Part shown: positions 54,058 through 64,000 of the stretch, in pieces
Position numbering within the stretch: position 1 is the stretch's first letter
How the letters are laid out: each line of letters opens with the position of its first letter
Assembly (NCBI GenBank): GCA_934047225.1
Contig: OW203983.1
Coordinates: 41,226,310-41,290,309 of the forward strand
DNA length: 64,000 nucleotides
Direction of reading: 5' to 3'
From: Ypsolopha sequella
Taxonomy: Eukaryota > Arthropoda > Insecta > Lepidoptera > Ypsolophidae
Program-made: the position numbers and the translations under genes
The notes under the pieces: model-generated
What the model saw: the letters and a program-made list of their open reading frames with translations, nothing else
Database searches by the model: none
What the model was told of the DNA's origin: nothing

Positions 54058-54640
54058 AAACGGTCAAGTGCGAGTAGGACTCGCACCCTGAGACTTCTGT
54101 AACATCTAAATAAGTTAAAATACTTAAATAATTAAAACAGAAATTACAAACTTCAAAATTGATGAAACAAAACTGCAAAAATAAGTTTGTTGAATAATCG
54201 GGTACGTAACCCTAACTCTACATTTTGAATTGGCGTTTTGTTGTACACCATAATTATGGTACATAATTATGGTACATAATTATGGTACATAATTTACAGA
54301 AATTACAATTTCCTGATTACTTTGGTTAGAGCCCGTTTACAAAAATGGTCTAAAAGTGACCACTTTGACAAACCCCTATTTCTTAATTTTTGAAGATTAA
54401 AAGAATATGTATGTATATTTATACTTAACTCAATGAGCTCTAGACAATAACACCCCACAGGCTAAGAACGAAAAAAAAACTTTTCGACAAAATTTTCATA
54501 TATGAGCCCCCGTGAAAAATTATTTTATTACATTTTTAATGTCTGTCTCATTCCTACTAAGAGCTAGAGACCCGTGGCATACGGACGGATAGACATACAG
54601 ACAGACCTAAAAACGGTATTGCCACTGCCACGTTGCACAT
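54058..54640 (+). repeat. 'caagtgcgagt' repeat, diverged, with a 14-bp tandem repeat
   Basis: acggtcaagtgcgagtagga at the left and 'ggacggatagacatacagac' at the right. Inside, 54245-54295 has three tandem copies of aattatggtacata. Confidence 0.55.
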
Positions 54641-55065
54641 CCTAGTCAGTGTTTCTCAAACTTGCTAAAGTTGGGACTGTCGGAGTCAGAGCTCTAAAAC
54701 TTTTAGTCTTCGAGAAACAACCGACACAGTCCATGCTAAGTACAAAGTTGAACTTTGGAATTCCATTCATTATTGGATTCCGTTCCTTGGGATTATTGCT
54801 ACTTGGTACATACGAGTACATACTTTTGCATTATAGATACTGTAACGTTAGGTTACAAAACCTTAACTTGTTTAGAATTAATATTAATTTGTCAGAATTT
54901 TTACTTAAAAGTAAACAAATAAAACCTTATATTTTTTCATCTAAAACATATTACAATAACTAAATAAACCTTTAAATAACCTTGAATTAACTACGTCCTT
55001 TAACTACCTAAATTCTAACAAATAAATAATTAACTTAATATCAATAAAATTCTAAATATGTATGT
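54641..55065. other. no recognised gene
   Basis: A 104-codon frame at 54649-54963 is AT-rich with no recognised motif. Confidence 0.35.
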
Positions 55066-55105
55066 TAAGGCGCTACGGAAAAAAAATCGACACTTTTAGA
55101 ACTTG
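55066..55105 (+). repeat. TTAA MITE family A, isolated 40-bp left end
   Basis: ttaaggcgctacggaaaaaa followed by atcgacacttttagaacttg, after which the family sequence stops. Confidence 0.8.
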
Positions 55106-55884
55106 ATAAGACTTTGCTGTATGGGCTAGGTTCCCTTTGCCTTCCTACTTCGTGTAATTGTACTTTTATAGCTGAAAATAATATTTTTCAATGCAAGTGC
55201 TCGTAATGAATTATTTTATATGCATCAAAACTGCCAAGTCATATTTTTGTTATATGTATAACTTCTATATTTAACTTGTATTAATTTTGAGACACAACTA
55301 TGTATATTATTATGAATAAAGAAGATGCAACAGGAAATGAAAGAGATAGTAGGGTCAAAAGGATAGAAACAGAAGGGCAAAATTTTAATTTTCTTACAAA
55401 ATTAACTTTCGTTTAATTGAAAAGATGATAATTTCGAACCCTAATGTCTCTCCCAATCACTGTAGCTAACTGCCACGATCCTCTTTGTACTCTTCATCAG
55501 TCAGTCGTCAAACCAGTTGTACTCCTTTACCTCTTTAAATACTCCGCTAGGAGTATAATAATACAAAAATTTTACCAATATATTAATTTTATTTAATTGT
55601 TATTCAATTCACCAAAAGTTTTTCACGAAATCCTTAACAATCCCTACAACTTACATATTCGAGAGTTAGTTGTTCTAAAGTAATATATGAGTATCGTTCA
55701 CAATGCCAGGTAAGGGACCCATAAATCTATGAATTTTAGACAAGCACTTATAACTTAGACTTGAGCGTCACACGCTCAAACAATTTGCTAGCATTTTGCT
55801 ATTTCTACGATCAACTTGGTCAAACTTGGTTAGTTTGTCTGTTTCGATCAGATTTGCATGTGGCAGGCAAATAATAAAATCAAA
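55106..55884. other. no gene seen; small family C fragment near 55185-55255
   Basis: tttttcaatgcaagtgctcg and atgcatcaaaac recall the outer edge of family C. The rest is unmatched. Confidence 0.4.
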
Positions 55885-56040
55885 TATTTTACAAATTAAT
55901 GAATGAATACACACTTTATTGTACACGGTCAAATAAAAAATTGAGTACAGAGTTTTGAACACACAATGTTGTACAAGGGCGGACTTATCACTTAAAACGA
56001 TTTCTTCCAGCTAACCTTTGGGTGGTGAAGAAAGTATTAT
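55885..56040 (-). repeat. 3' end of a jockey-like non-LTR element (minus)
   Basis: aatgaatgaatacacacttt then attgtaca is the complement of a poly(A)-signal-like end with an (ATTC)n tail. 'ttgtacaagggcggacttat' is the complement of the conserved lepidopteran 'taagtccgcccttgtacaa' signature. Confidence 0.7.
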
Positions 56041-56107
56041 TTTACGTAATGTGGAGGGGGATACCAAATTTACAAAATACATAAATAAAAGAAGAATCAA
56101 AACCAAT

Positions 56108-56464
56108 AAAGACGTCGTCAGTTTCTAAACGCTCGCTGTTTTGCAATTTGCAAATGGTTCGGCAAATTGTAAAATGCTCAAAAAGTTAAATGACTTCTTT
56201 GTTTTCTTAAAAAACCGAAATCGAAAGTCTTTCGCCAAAAAGTGAAAAATGTGCGAAGACGAGCGGAGCGAGGAGGGGCGTGTTAGGTTTACATGTAAAT
56301 ACATATTGGGAGCCGAGTGAAGCGGAACGGAGCCAGGCGACCCTCAATAGTTCTACCAGAATTACTTTATGCCGAGGAAAATTATAAAATGCCGAATTCT
56401 ACTATATGACGAAAAATCGTCAAATTGCAAAATAGCGAGAGTTTAGAAACTGACTACGCCTTTT
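56108..56464. repeat. inverted-repeat element related to 45451-45730
   Basis: The left arm gtcagtttctaaacgctcgc is inverted at 56430-56455. The centre shares 'gtgttaggtttacatgtaaa' and a GAGCGGAGCGAGG-type block with the 45-kb element. Confidence 0.75.
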
Positions 56465-56612
56465 GTAAAATGCCAAATTTTACTATTTGCCTGCGACACA
56501 TATAACATTTATGTGTTAACCACCGTGATTTATTATTCAGGTGGTTATTAGTTAAAATGATATCGTTGGAAAACGTTGGGAATAAACCGGCACAATTTAC
56601 GGTCTCGAATTC

Positions 56613-57392
56613 AAATTCAAATTCAAATTCAAATAGTTTATTTTGTAAAGTAGGTGTACATAATACACTTTTTACGAGTCAAATTTAGTCTTAAAAAAAT
56701 ATATGTAATAAAATAATAAACGTACATGAACTAAGTTAAAGGTTTATTTAAGTTATGTAGCAATATATACGATTAATTTGTCATTTTATTTATTATTAAT
56801 TTTATATAAATATTTTACATACCCTTTTAAAAGAAATACTCAAACATTCAACATTTTTCCTGTACAGAAAATCACGCGAAAAAATATTAAATGTTTGTTT
56901 GTTTATATCTTTTAAAATATCGAAAGGAAAAAAATATTAAAATGATAGGTAATATTTATATTATACAAGGTGAAATCCAATCAACCGCCCGAACCTATAC
57001 CGGAGACCCGGCCAGGGACCAGGAACAAGGTTCAATGATCACCAACCGAGCCCCCAGCACGAATCCAGGCGGCCGACCAAATCCCATCCTATATGTATAC
57101 TACATACTAATAGGTTACATATATAAATACATGCCTACCTCCAACCATTCGATTAGTCTTGCTCAGAAGGTTCGGGCGGTTGATTGGATTTCACCTTGTA
57201 TAATAATATTTTACCTATAATTTTAATCGTATATATATTGCTACATAAATTAAAAAAACATTTAATCTAAGTAGTTCATGTACATTTATTATTTTATTAC
57301 ATATATTTTTATAAGATTAAAATTTGACTTGTGAAACGTGTATTATATATATCTACTTTGCAAAATAAACTTTTTGAATTTTGAATTTTGAA
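56613..57392. repeat. composite palindrome: non-LTR tails around a MITE
   Basis: 56613-56777 (starting with TTCAAA repeats) and 57219-57392 (ending with TTGAATT repeats) are inverted copies of the same tail. Between them lie a fragment of the 7261-7383 foldback (about 56795-56935) and the complete MITE at 56945-57218. Confidence 0.75.
56945..57218. repeat. TACAAGGTGA-ended MITE, complete copy
   Basis: About 50-bp inverted ends (ataggtaa, then tatacaaggtgaaatccaat and caaccgcccgaacc, and the complement). The truncated copy is at 1361-1545. Confidence 0.88.
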
Positions 57393-57522
57393 GAAGGGCA
57401 AGAAATTTAGCAAGATCATGTCTTTTATTTTTCAACATTAAACTTATACTATACAATTCTATTCGACGTAGGTATTTAAGTTCACATTCTGACTTAAGTC
57501 ACATATGTAGAACAAGCATATA

Positions 57523-57788
57523 TACAACGTGTAACAGAAAGGTGTAACCATATTTGAAGAGCTTATTCAGTCAATGGTATAGAACAACTTTTACTATGGA
57601 ACAAACACTGTATCTCGAAAAAAAGAAATTACTTTTTCATAGAAAAATGCAATGCCGCTCGGCTGAAATGTATGGAAGGGCAGATTTGTTTTCGAGATTT
57701 CAGGGTTGGCTCCATAGTAAAAGTTGTTTTATACCATAAGCTGAATAAGCTTTTCAAATATGGTTACACCTTTCTGTTACAACTTGTA
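57523..57788. repeat. TACAAC-ended hairpin MITE, 266 bp
   Basis: About 78-bp inverted arms, tacaacgtgtaacagaaagg ... 'gaacaacttttactatgga' and the complement. It is flanked by TA. The window's first 33 bases are another copy's right end. Confidence 0.9.
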
Positions 57789-58154
57789 TATATATATATA
57801 TGTAAGCCACAACTTATTATTTTAAATATATAACTAACTAGTAAAAATTGTACGTCCACGTGGACGAAGTTGCGAGCAAACGCTAATCGAGATTATATGT
57901 ATTTTGGTAATATTACGTCTATAACTTTAAGGAAGCCAGGATCAAAACCATAAAAAACACCTGCATCATAATTCTGGGATCAGATATTAACCGGGTCGTA
58001 ATTTATACCTGGTAATGAAATAGTAGGTACATGTACTTTATAACCTTGCAAAGTTTGGATTGTTTTATACTGAAACAATTTCATACCCAGCGGAATAAAA
58101 TTTGGTAATCTTGGTTTTAAATAAGAAGTTAATTACACGTTCTTCTATCTCCTA

Positions 58155-58374
58155 TAATAATAATAATAAATCTTTATTTCAGGCACCAATAACCCATACA
58201 TAATACAAAATACAAAACCAATAATACAATAATAACTAGACTAAATGTAAGAAGTAAGATTACTGACACAAAATATCCTAAAAGTATAAAAACCAGTAAA
58301 AAAAAGTAAATTTGTAAAAAATATGATTAAAACTGTAAAATTGAATTTAAATTAAATTGTAATAAAATGTAATC
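58155..58374 (-). repeat. 3' untranslated region and tail of a CR1/jockey-type element
   Basis: ataataataataaatcttta (complement of an AATAAA-like end with (ATT)n tail) is followed on the minus strand by AT-rich sequence leading to the coding fragment at 58375. Confidence 0.65.
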
Positions 58375-58695
58375 TTACTTCTCATTAAGGCTCTGATGCA
58401 CGTGAGACCAGTGCATTAAAAACTTGTTAAGGTACATATTCTGACCGACGACCCCGACAAGCTCATTATTTGAGTTACGGACCGTATCCCAAAACGAAGC
58501 TATTCGGCTTCTCAGGATGCCATAGAAGTCTGGAACCCTAACGTCGGCGAACATGCCCTTCGCGCTAGAGTAGCGTGGTATTCTGAGAAGAATACGCAAT
58601 CCTCCTGTTACAGCTGCATTTGGAAAATAAATAATAACATCGTGGACGGATGTAGTACGTTCCCCGCAGTAAAAAATTACCTACATGGGTAACGT
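58375..58695 (-). pseudogene. C-terminus of a CR1/jockey-type reverse transcriptase
   Basis: On the minus strand the frame ends at 58375 and reads GGLRILLRIPRYSSAKGMFA, then DVRVPDFYGILRSRIASFWD and TVRNSNNELVGVV, followed by QNMYLNKFLMHWSHVHQ. The R.PRYSSA..MFA...V..F...LR.R..S.......N.L block is the familiar C-terminal end of insect CR1/jockey-type ORF2 proteins, beyond the RT domain. The frame remains open upstream to about 58690, and no RT catalytic motif was found. It is a 5'-truncated insertion. Confidence 0.75.
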
Positions 58696-59742
58696 TTTAA
58701 CCCTTTTAGGACTCCCATCGGGTAGGTTTCCCTGTGGACGATACGAACCGCAAGAAGGTGGGCATGAAGTTAGTCACAGATGGCGCCGTAGTTGCGCATA
58801 TTCGGAGTGACAATCTGTACAGATATTTATGAGTACAATTACAATGCTGCTCCTTGCAGCTAAGTCGGATAGTGTTTGGTCTTAGGAAAGAATCGTTGAA
58901 ATTACAAAAAAAACTTTTTTGAGTGCGTCAAGTGTGTGATGTCTAGAATTTATGAGTAGTACTTATACCTACATAACCCGGTAAAAACTGATAGTAGGGT
59001 CAACCAGAAAAGTATTAAATTCGGGCAGACTTATCTCTTCATCTATATGCAAGTAAGTAAGTAATTTATTAATTTGCGTAAGAATTTGGTTAAAAAATTG
59101 CTTTAAAAAACAATTCCAGCAAATTCAACCATAACATAACACAAAAAAGTGTTAATCTAAAAGACAAGTACGAAATTTTTTACAACGCTAAGTCATAGAA
59201 ATAAAAATAAAGAACCTTATCATTAGCAAGCGTGAAATTTTTTTCAATATAGAACTCCCGTAAAAATTGTCTGAATTATTAAACGCCATTAGTGCAAAAA
59301 ACGCAATCCTATTGGGTGCGCGTCCATTGGATGATGCGCTAGAGGAAGCTTATTTTATACGATTTTAAAGCGGTTCCCACCTCAGCCACTAGCTGTGAAA
59401 GTGTCATTAATTATGCACTTTACCTAACTCACTTTACGAGTGAAGCACGCAGGGGTGTACTAACATCCAAAGATACTTGTGGCACATTGTGAGCAGTTAC
59501 TACCAGTCACCCGATACTTTTGATCTTGAGATCTATAATGTTGATAGTCTGTGGCAACTGATTGAAGAATTAGTAATTTGGTAATTGGGAAATTGTATTA
59601 GTTTTGGGGAAGAACATTTTGATAACTACCTGAAAAAATTGAGGCTGTTTAGATTCGAGCCAACAGCAAAAATGCTCAGTAAATTTATTTCTGTTGAATT
59701 TTTTTAGGGCCAATACCAATAATAAAAGTGATGAAAATGATA
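58696..59742. other. no recognised gene
   Basis: gcaagtaagtaagtaattta near 59049 may be the tail of another minus-strand non-LTR element. Otherwise non-coding. Confidence 0.4.
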
Positions 59743-60008
59743 TACAAGGTGAATTTGTCAACATCGTCCAAATTCATACTTGAGCCTTGGTAACTCATCA
59801 GCATCATGAACTAATAACAATTTTTATAAAATTCATGAAACTAAATTTCGACTCCCCATAGTGATTCACTCAGGACTGGGAGTGAATTACTATGGGAAGT
59901 CGAAATTTCATTATACGAATTTCACAAAAATTGTAATCGATTCATGATGCTGATCACTTGACAAGCCTCCAGTATGAATTTGGACGATGATCAAAAAGTC
60001 ACCTTGTA
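59743..60008. repeat. TACAAGGTGAATT hairpin MITE, copy 2
   Basis: Same structure as 40734-40990 (centre 'tcaggactgggagtgaatta'), flanked by TA or AT. Confidence 0.9.
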
Positions 60009-60408
60009 TAGCGCTTTTATATTAGTGTAATGAATAAATGTGGCTTAATGATATGGTGTTTCATTTCAAACAATGTAAAAGTTAATAAATACGTAATTAA
60101 AATGAATCGATTGTTCCCAGATATTTGGGTAATATGCTGAAATAGTATATTCATGTTTTTTTTTTGTTGGGAAACTCCAACAGCTCTGTCTGGAGACCCC
60201 TGTCTGGGTGTCTTCGTCGGAATATATTCAGCCTTCGTGCTGTGGGGAATTAATGGCTTGCCCAGATGAAGATCTCTCAAAAAACTCTTCAGTACAAAAG
60301 TAAAAGGATGAGTAAATTTGACAAATCATACCAAGTGATCTCATTAATTTTACAAATTAACAGACAGACTGGGCTTGTCTCCTTGCCTTGGTAAACTGTA
60401 GCAGTACC

Positions 60409-60474
60409 TTGATGATGCTGATGCTGATGATGATGATGATGATGATTATGATTACGATGACGATGATGATGATT

Positions 60475-60521
<47 letters not shown>

Positions 60522-60522
60522 C
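60409..60522. repeat. (GAT)n microsatellite
   Basis: About 114 bp of mostly GAT units. The histidine- or methionine-rich open frames in this stretch are translations of the repeat. Confidence 0.95.
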
Positions 60523-61813
60523 CACTCTGACCGTTTTCAGTCATGGCGACCACTTCGACTCCTAGTCGGTACGACAACGCTGATGAGCTCGAAGATGGCT
60601 AAAGTAGCCAATCTTCCAAGTGAACCCTCGTGCGTACTTAGTACACGTGAGTATACCGTCGTCCACATAGCTAAAGTGAATGGCCACGGATGTCGCGTTT
60701 GGCGTCAAGGCCGTTTTTCACTGTTCCTTATGCAGTTTCTAGCCACTTGATACCTGAACTTTGTGTAATAAAATATTACAGTCGTACTAATATTAAAAGC
60801 AAATGTAAAGGTGAATGTGAACATGTCTTAAAAATTTGTAGAATACAATATGTCTATTTCTTTACCATTTTTTTTTTATTTTGGTTCCTAAACTCGTATA
60901 CTACCGGTACAATCGCCAATTTTCGGCTTTCGCAACTTCGTCTTAACATCCTGTATAAGTATATTTTCAACTAATATACGTGACATTAAAACTAGGTATC
61001 TGCTCGTTTATGTATTCTTTTTTCTTTTCATATAATAACACTGTGTCGCTTTGAAATTGTTTCACAAATATTCATATTATTTCTCATCTCTGCAAATACA
61101 TTTCATTAATTTCCGACCAATATCGTTCCGATATAATTAAAATCCTCTCGTATTAATAAAATCTCGTACATATATTATTAATATTAATATAAACTTCGCT
61201 TATTAATGTGATTAAACGATTGGATTCAGAGCTCCATTTTCATTTCGCATCTGACTGGATGTTGAAATCTTTAAAATTAATACAGAGCAAATGCGGATGT
61301 CGCATTGCTTTGCTAAATATTATTATTTGCTGTAAAAAGTAACGATAGATGTAATATCCCTGGTAAATCCAAAAATATTCAAGGTATAGCTTTATTGTGT
61401 AAACGTATGTATATCTACTTATTTATTTTACGTTCCAGGACTTCCTCCCTCCTTAAAACCCCTATACATAACAACTGTGCTTATGGAAACTCAATTAATC
61501 TCTTTCACATAGTATTCGCGACTGTCTTACTATCGGTTCCATTGAGACTAACTCTTACTATCTGAATGGGTAAATATTATATATTTTTATGTAGTTTATT
61601 ACACACTTTGCATATTTATAATATTTTATAGACTATATTTGTAGTAAGTATTGATACATATTTTTATTTTGTAATTAGGTACTTGTATAATTATTTGTAT
61701 GCTTTTCTTCTCTGTGTGCACGTGTATGATTATTTCGTTTATGTTACTTTTTATGATGGTTTTGCTGTCAAAAATCTGTTTAGAGATAAGCTCGCCATTG
61801 TGCATCTTTTTAG
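60523..61813. other. no recognised gene
   Basis: A GC-richer part at 60523-60730 gives short frames only. The rest is AT-rich. Confidence 0.4.
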
Positions 61814-62445
61814 GGTTCCGTAGTCAACAACAAGGAATCCTTATAGTTTCACCATGTCCATCTGTCTGTCTGTCTGTCCGTAGCTTAGCTTAGAGACTAT
61901 TAGTATTTGAAAGCTACAGGTACAGTAAAATTTTGAAAAAGATTTTTTTTAGCGTACCTCCCCTACACGTAAAGTGGGGATGGTTGTTTTTTTCTCGTCT
62001 ATCCCCTAGTGTGGGGTGTCGTTGGATAAGTAATTTAAAAATATTGGGGGTGTGAGAAGAACATTTTTTGATCCTGGGTTCCGTTTGCGAAATATTAAAC
62101 TTAAAAGTGTTCATTTTTGTTAGAGTCAAGTGTCCCCCCCCTGCTGGCGAAACAGTTGTATTTGGAGACGTGAAAAAAATCACGACAGTAGTATACATAA
62201 CGAAATTAAAAGAAAAACTATCACAGCTAAGTAGGCTTTACAAGTTAACGAGTACAGATCGCGCTAAACTTTTAGCCTCCTCTAAACACGGGGCGATTCG
62301 CATCAGCAAGAACAAAATGTATGGGCCGTTCTTGGGAAGTGCAACTTCCGAGCGGACTATAAGTATGGCGCGATATGTATTATTATTATAGATAATGGTA
62401 CGGAACCTATAGTGCGCGAGTCCGACTCGCACTTGACCGGTTTTT
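61814..62445 (+). repeat. 'ggttccgtagtcaac' lepidopteran repeat, nearly complete
   Basis: Starts gggttccgtagtcaacaaca, followed by a tctg repeat (ctgtctgtctgtctgtccg), then gtacctcccctacacgtaaa and tgtggggtgtcgttggataa. It ends tggtacggaacc and cgcgagtccgactcgcactt. ggttccgta and tacggaacc are inverted near the ends. The 3' half matches 35943-36309. Confidence 0.8.
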
Positions 62446-62449
62446 CACT

Positions 62450-62516
62450 GTTATGTTGTGTAAGTTTATATTTCCGTGCGTGTACAATAAAGAATATAGA
62501 ATAAAGAATTTTTCCA
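62450..62516 (+). repeat. non-LTR 3' tail fragment (plus)
   Basis: gtgtacaataaagaatatag then aataaagaa is a jockey-like 3' end without its body. Confidence 0.5.
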
Positions 62517-63215
62517 GTGAGTATACTGGAAGAAACATATTTTTTATAGCTTGCATTAAATGCTACTTCTAAGTCAATACAGTACAAATAGTAAAAGAGT
62601 AGAACCGAGTGTGTCTGTACATTGGAGAAAAGTAATAAAAATAGAAAAGGGGTGACTAAAGAAGAGTATTAAAACACATATCCACTGAACGGATTTGGAT
62701 GTGGTTTTTTTAATACCATCGTAGTGACCCTGTTCAACATATAAGCTATAAGGGGTGTTAATAAAAAAACTCCCAAGCCGAAAACGGAGCAGAGTTGAAT
62801 AAATGCGGGTGGGGTCGCAGGCAAGGCACGTGCCTACGCATGGACCAACTAGTTGTGCATAATGGAACTCGATGAAGGGACTGTGTCCGAAAAAACCAAC
62901 TGAGGCAATACGCCGACTTCTTTTTTTTGTCTCCTACGCAAACTTTTATGGGTACACCCTAAGGTACCCTCATACCAAATTTGGTGCTATTGTATGCCTG
63001 ACTCCATTGTTTAGCGCTTTGTAGACCCGCTATGTTGTGGTTTGAATGCATATTATTCAACTCTTAAGAAAACTTTAAAAAGCGTGTAGTAGCGCTTGGT
63101 AACAAAAGCGCCTATATGTAGGCTTTCGTAGTTAAGGGGAAACGATTCGTATCATCTACGAAACGCACAACTTAAGATGGTACTTCTTATTTTTGAATTA
63201 CAGATATTAAAGAAT
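62517..63215. other. no recognised gene
   Basis: cacatatccactgaacggat recalls a common lepidopteran dispersed repeat, but no boundary could be fixed. Confidence 0.4.
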
Positions 63216-63356
63216 AGTATATTTCGTGACGAGAATAAAATGGCGGATTTTCTTACACGAGGAATGAAGCTAGTTTCGACGTGAGCCGAAGGCGAACGTC
63301 GAAAGCTTACATTCCGAGGGTAAGAAAACCCATTTTTACTCGTTGCGAACTATACT
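63216..63356. repeat. 141-bp palindrome with GA-step hairpin core
   Basis: AGTATA at 63216 pairs with TATACT at 63351. Further in, TTTTCTTAC pairs with GTAAGAAAA, GGAATG with CATTCC, AAGC with GCTT, TTTCGACGT (63274) with ACGTCGAAA (63296) and GCC with GGC. The triloop GAA is at 63288-63290. GA dinucleotides sit on both arms between several of these steps. Confidence 0.88.
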
Positions 63357-63711
63357 TTTTCTACTACCTGATTTATGTATTTAAATATTTAATTTTTCCT
63401 TTCAAAAGGTAAAAAACCTTTTTTTTTTCAGGCTTCGGCCGACACCTTTTATTTGTGGCCAGTATCATTTTGCGAAAGAGTGTCAGACGCGATATAATCG
63501 ATTATGTCGTGAATCGGAACGCGAATTTCGATTGTAAAGACAAAGACAAACTAAGGACGTCAAAAACAACCTAATTTAGGAAAAGCGCGGGAACACTCAA
63601 TTAAGTTGGGCGGCTTTTTTAATTGTTTGCAAATAATTTTCAAATTTAAGTAGATTTCTTCTGTAAATAAGTGTAAATATCATTGTATATAGTAGCATAC
63701 AAAGTGTAAAT

Positions 63712-64000
63712 ATGACGAAGAGTAGGGGGAGGGCCAGAAAAAGGAAAAAAAAAGATGAATTAGAAATTGTTCCTCCTACCTCAAGTACAGAGTCTGAAAC
63801 AGATTCTATACAATCTGGAATTACAAATGAAATAGACCCATCGTCGAATACTCCAAATACTACAACGAAAGATGAGTTCAAGCCTTACAGGGTAAGCGAT
63901 TATATGAGAAGATACCCAGAAGATGCCACAGGAACTGAATATATTGTTTTTGTCGAAAGCACAAAAGAAAACAGTCCCATAGGTGCACGCGACATGATGA
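63712..64000 (+). CDS. start of a non-LTR retrotransposon ORF1 (gag-like), runs off the window
   Basis: ATG at 63712 opens 96 codons with no stop to the window end. The frame starts with a basic segment (TKSRGRARKRKKKDELE), followed by a Ser/Thr-rich acidic linker. It then reads YRVSDYMRRYPEDATGTEYI and VFVESTKENSPIGARDMM. The Y...DY...YPE.....Y.VFVES......G.RDMM block is like the start of jockey/CR1-type ORF1 proteins in Lepidoptera, RNA-binding proteins that package the element's RNA. No zinc knuckle is reached. A host gene cannot be excluded from this fragment alone. Confidence 0.65.
   Translation, partial: MTKSRGRARKRKKKDELEIVPPTSSTESETDSIQSGITNEIDPSSNTPNTTTKDEFKPYRVSDYMRRYPEDATGTEYIVFVESTKENSPIGARDMM

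Noticed and set aside
54649..54963. 104-codon plus-strand frame
   Set aside because: AT-rich, no motif, no splice evidence.
60289..60750. Histidine-rich and methionine-rich proteins
   Set aside because: They are translations of the (GAT)n microsatellite.

Overview
The window is animal, almost certainly lepidopteran (moth or butterfly), nuclear DNA. It is AT-rich and has no prokaryotic gene layout. It carries repeat types I associate with Lepidoptera: a tRNA-derived SINE with the family's conserved core, non-LTR retrotransposon tails ending in AATAAAGAAT-type repeats, RTE-like ends with the 'ctgctggacataggcc' signature, and the widespread 'caagtgcgagtcggact' repeat. No database was searched, so family names rest on recognised motifs.

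Host coding sequence is sparse. A single first coding exon of a hexosaminidase D-like (GH20) gene lies on the minus strand at 3133-3411, and the rest of that gene must lie beyond the left edge. Two phase-compatible plus-strand exons of an unrecognised gene lie at 19087-19272 and 19539-19698. A plus-strand terminal exon with a YqaJ-type nuclease C-terminus lies at 21616-22078.

Most of the rest is mobile DNA. Best-bounded elements: a Ty3/gypsy-like LTR element (8729-10367) with an intact integrase core, a large internal deletion, identical surviving LTR segments and a TATA target duplication; a hAT-like element (42769-43517) with an exact 8-bp duplication; a TTAA-flanked inverted-repeat element (6998-7683); a 212-bp inverted-repeat element inserted in an RTE-like end (52857-53068); and a TA-flanked element (51390-51725). 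A ~425-bp TTAA-flanked MITE family occurs eight times (about 2.3, 4.4, 5.9, 11.6, 17.8, 30.9, 49.4 and 55.1 kb). Other multi-copy families are a ~480-bp repeat (5.4, 8.2, 37.5, 47.1 kb), a ~370-bp repeat (36.5, 38.3, 42.0 kb) and several hairpin MITEs. Non-LTR remnants include a decayed RNase H region (about 16 kb), two tail-to-tail C-terminal fragments (12.2-13.2 kb), an RT C-terminus (58.4 kb) and the start of an ORF1 running off the right edge (63712-64000).

The most unusual signal is a recurrent hairpin architecture, centred on 22.8-24.4 kb and also at 24.96, 36.8, 42.3 and 63.3 kb. Complementary words of changing sequence are stacked around a GNA triloop and separated on both arms by the dinucleotide GA. 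The words change together on both arms while GA and the triloop stay fixed, which looks like a conserved structural rule, possibly tandem sheared G-A pairs. I know of no named class for it.
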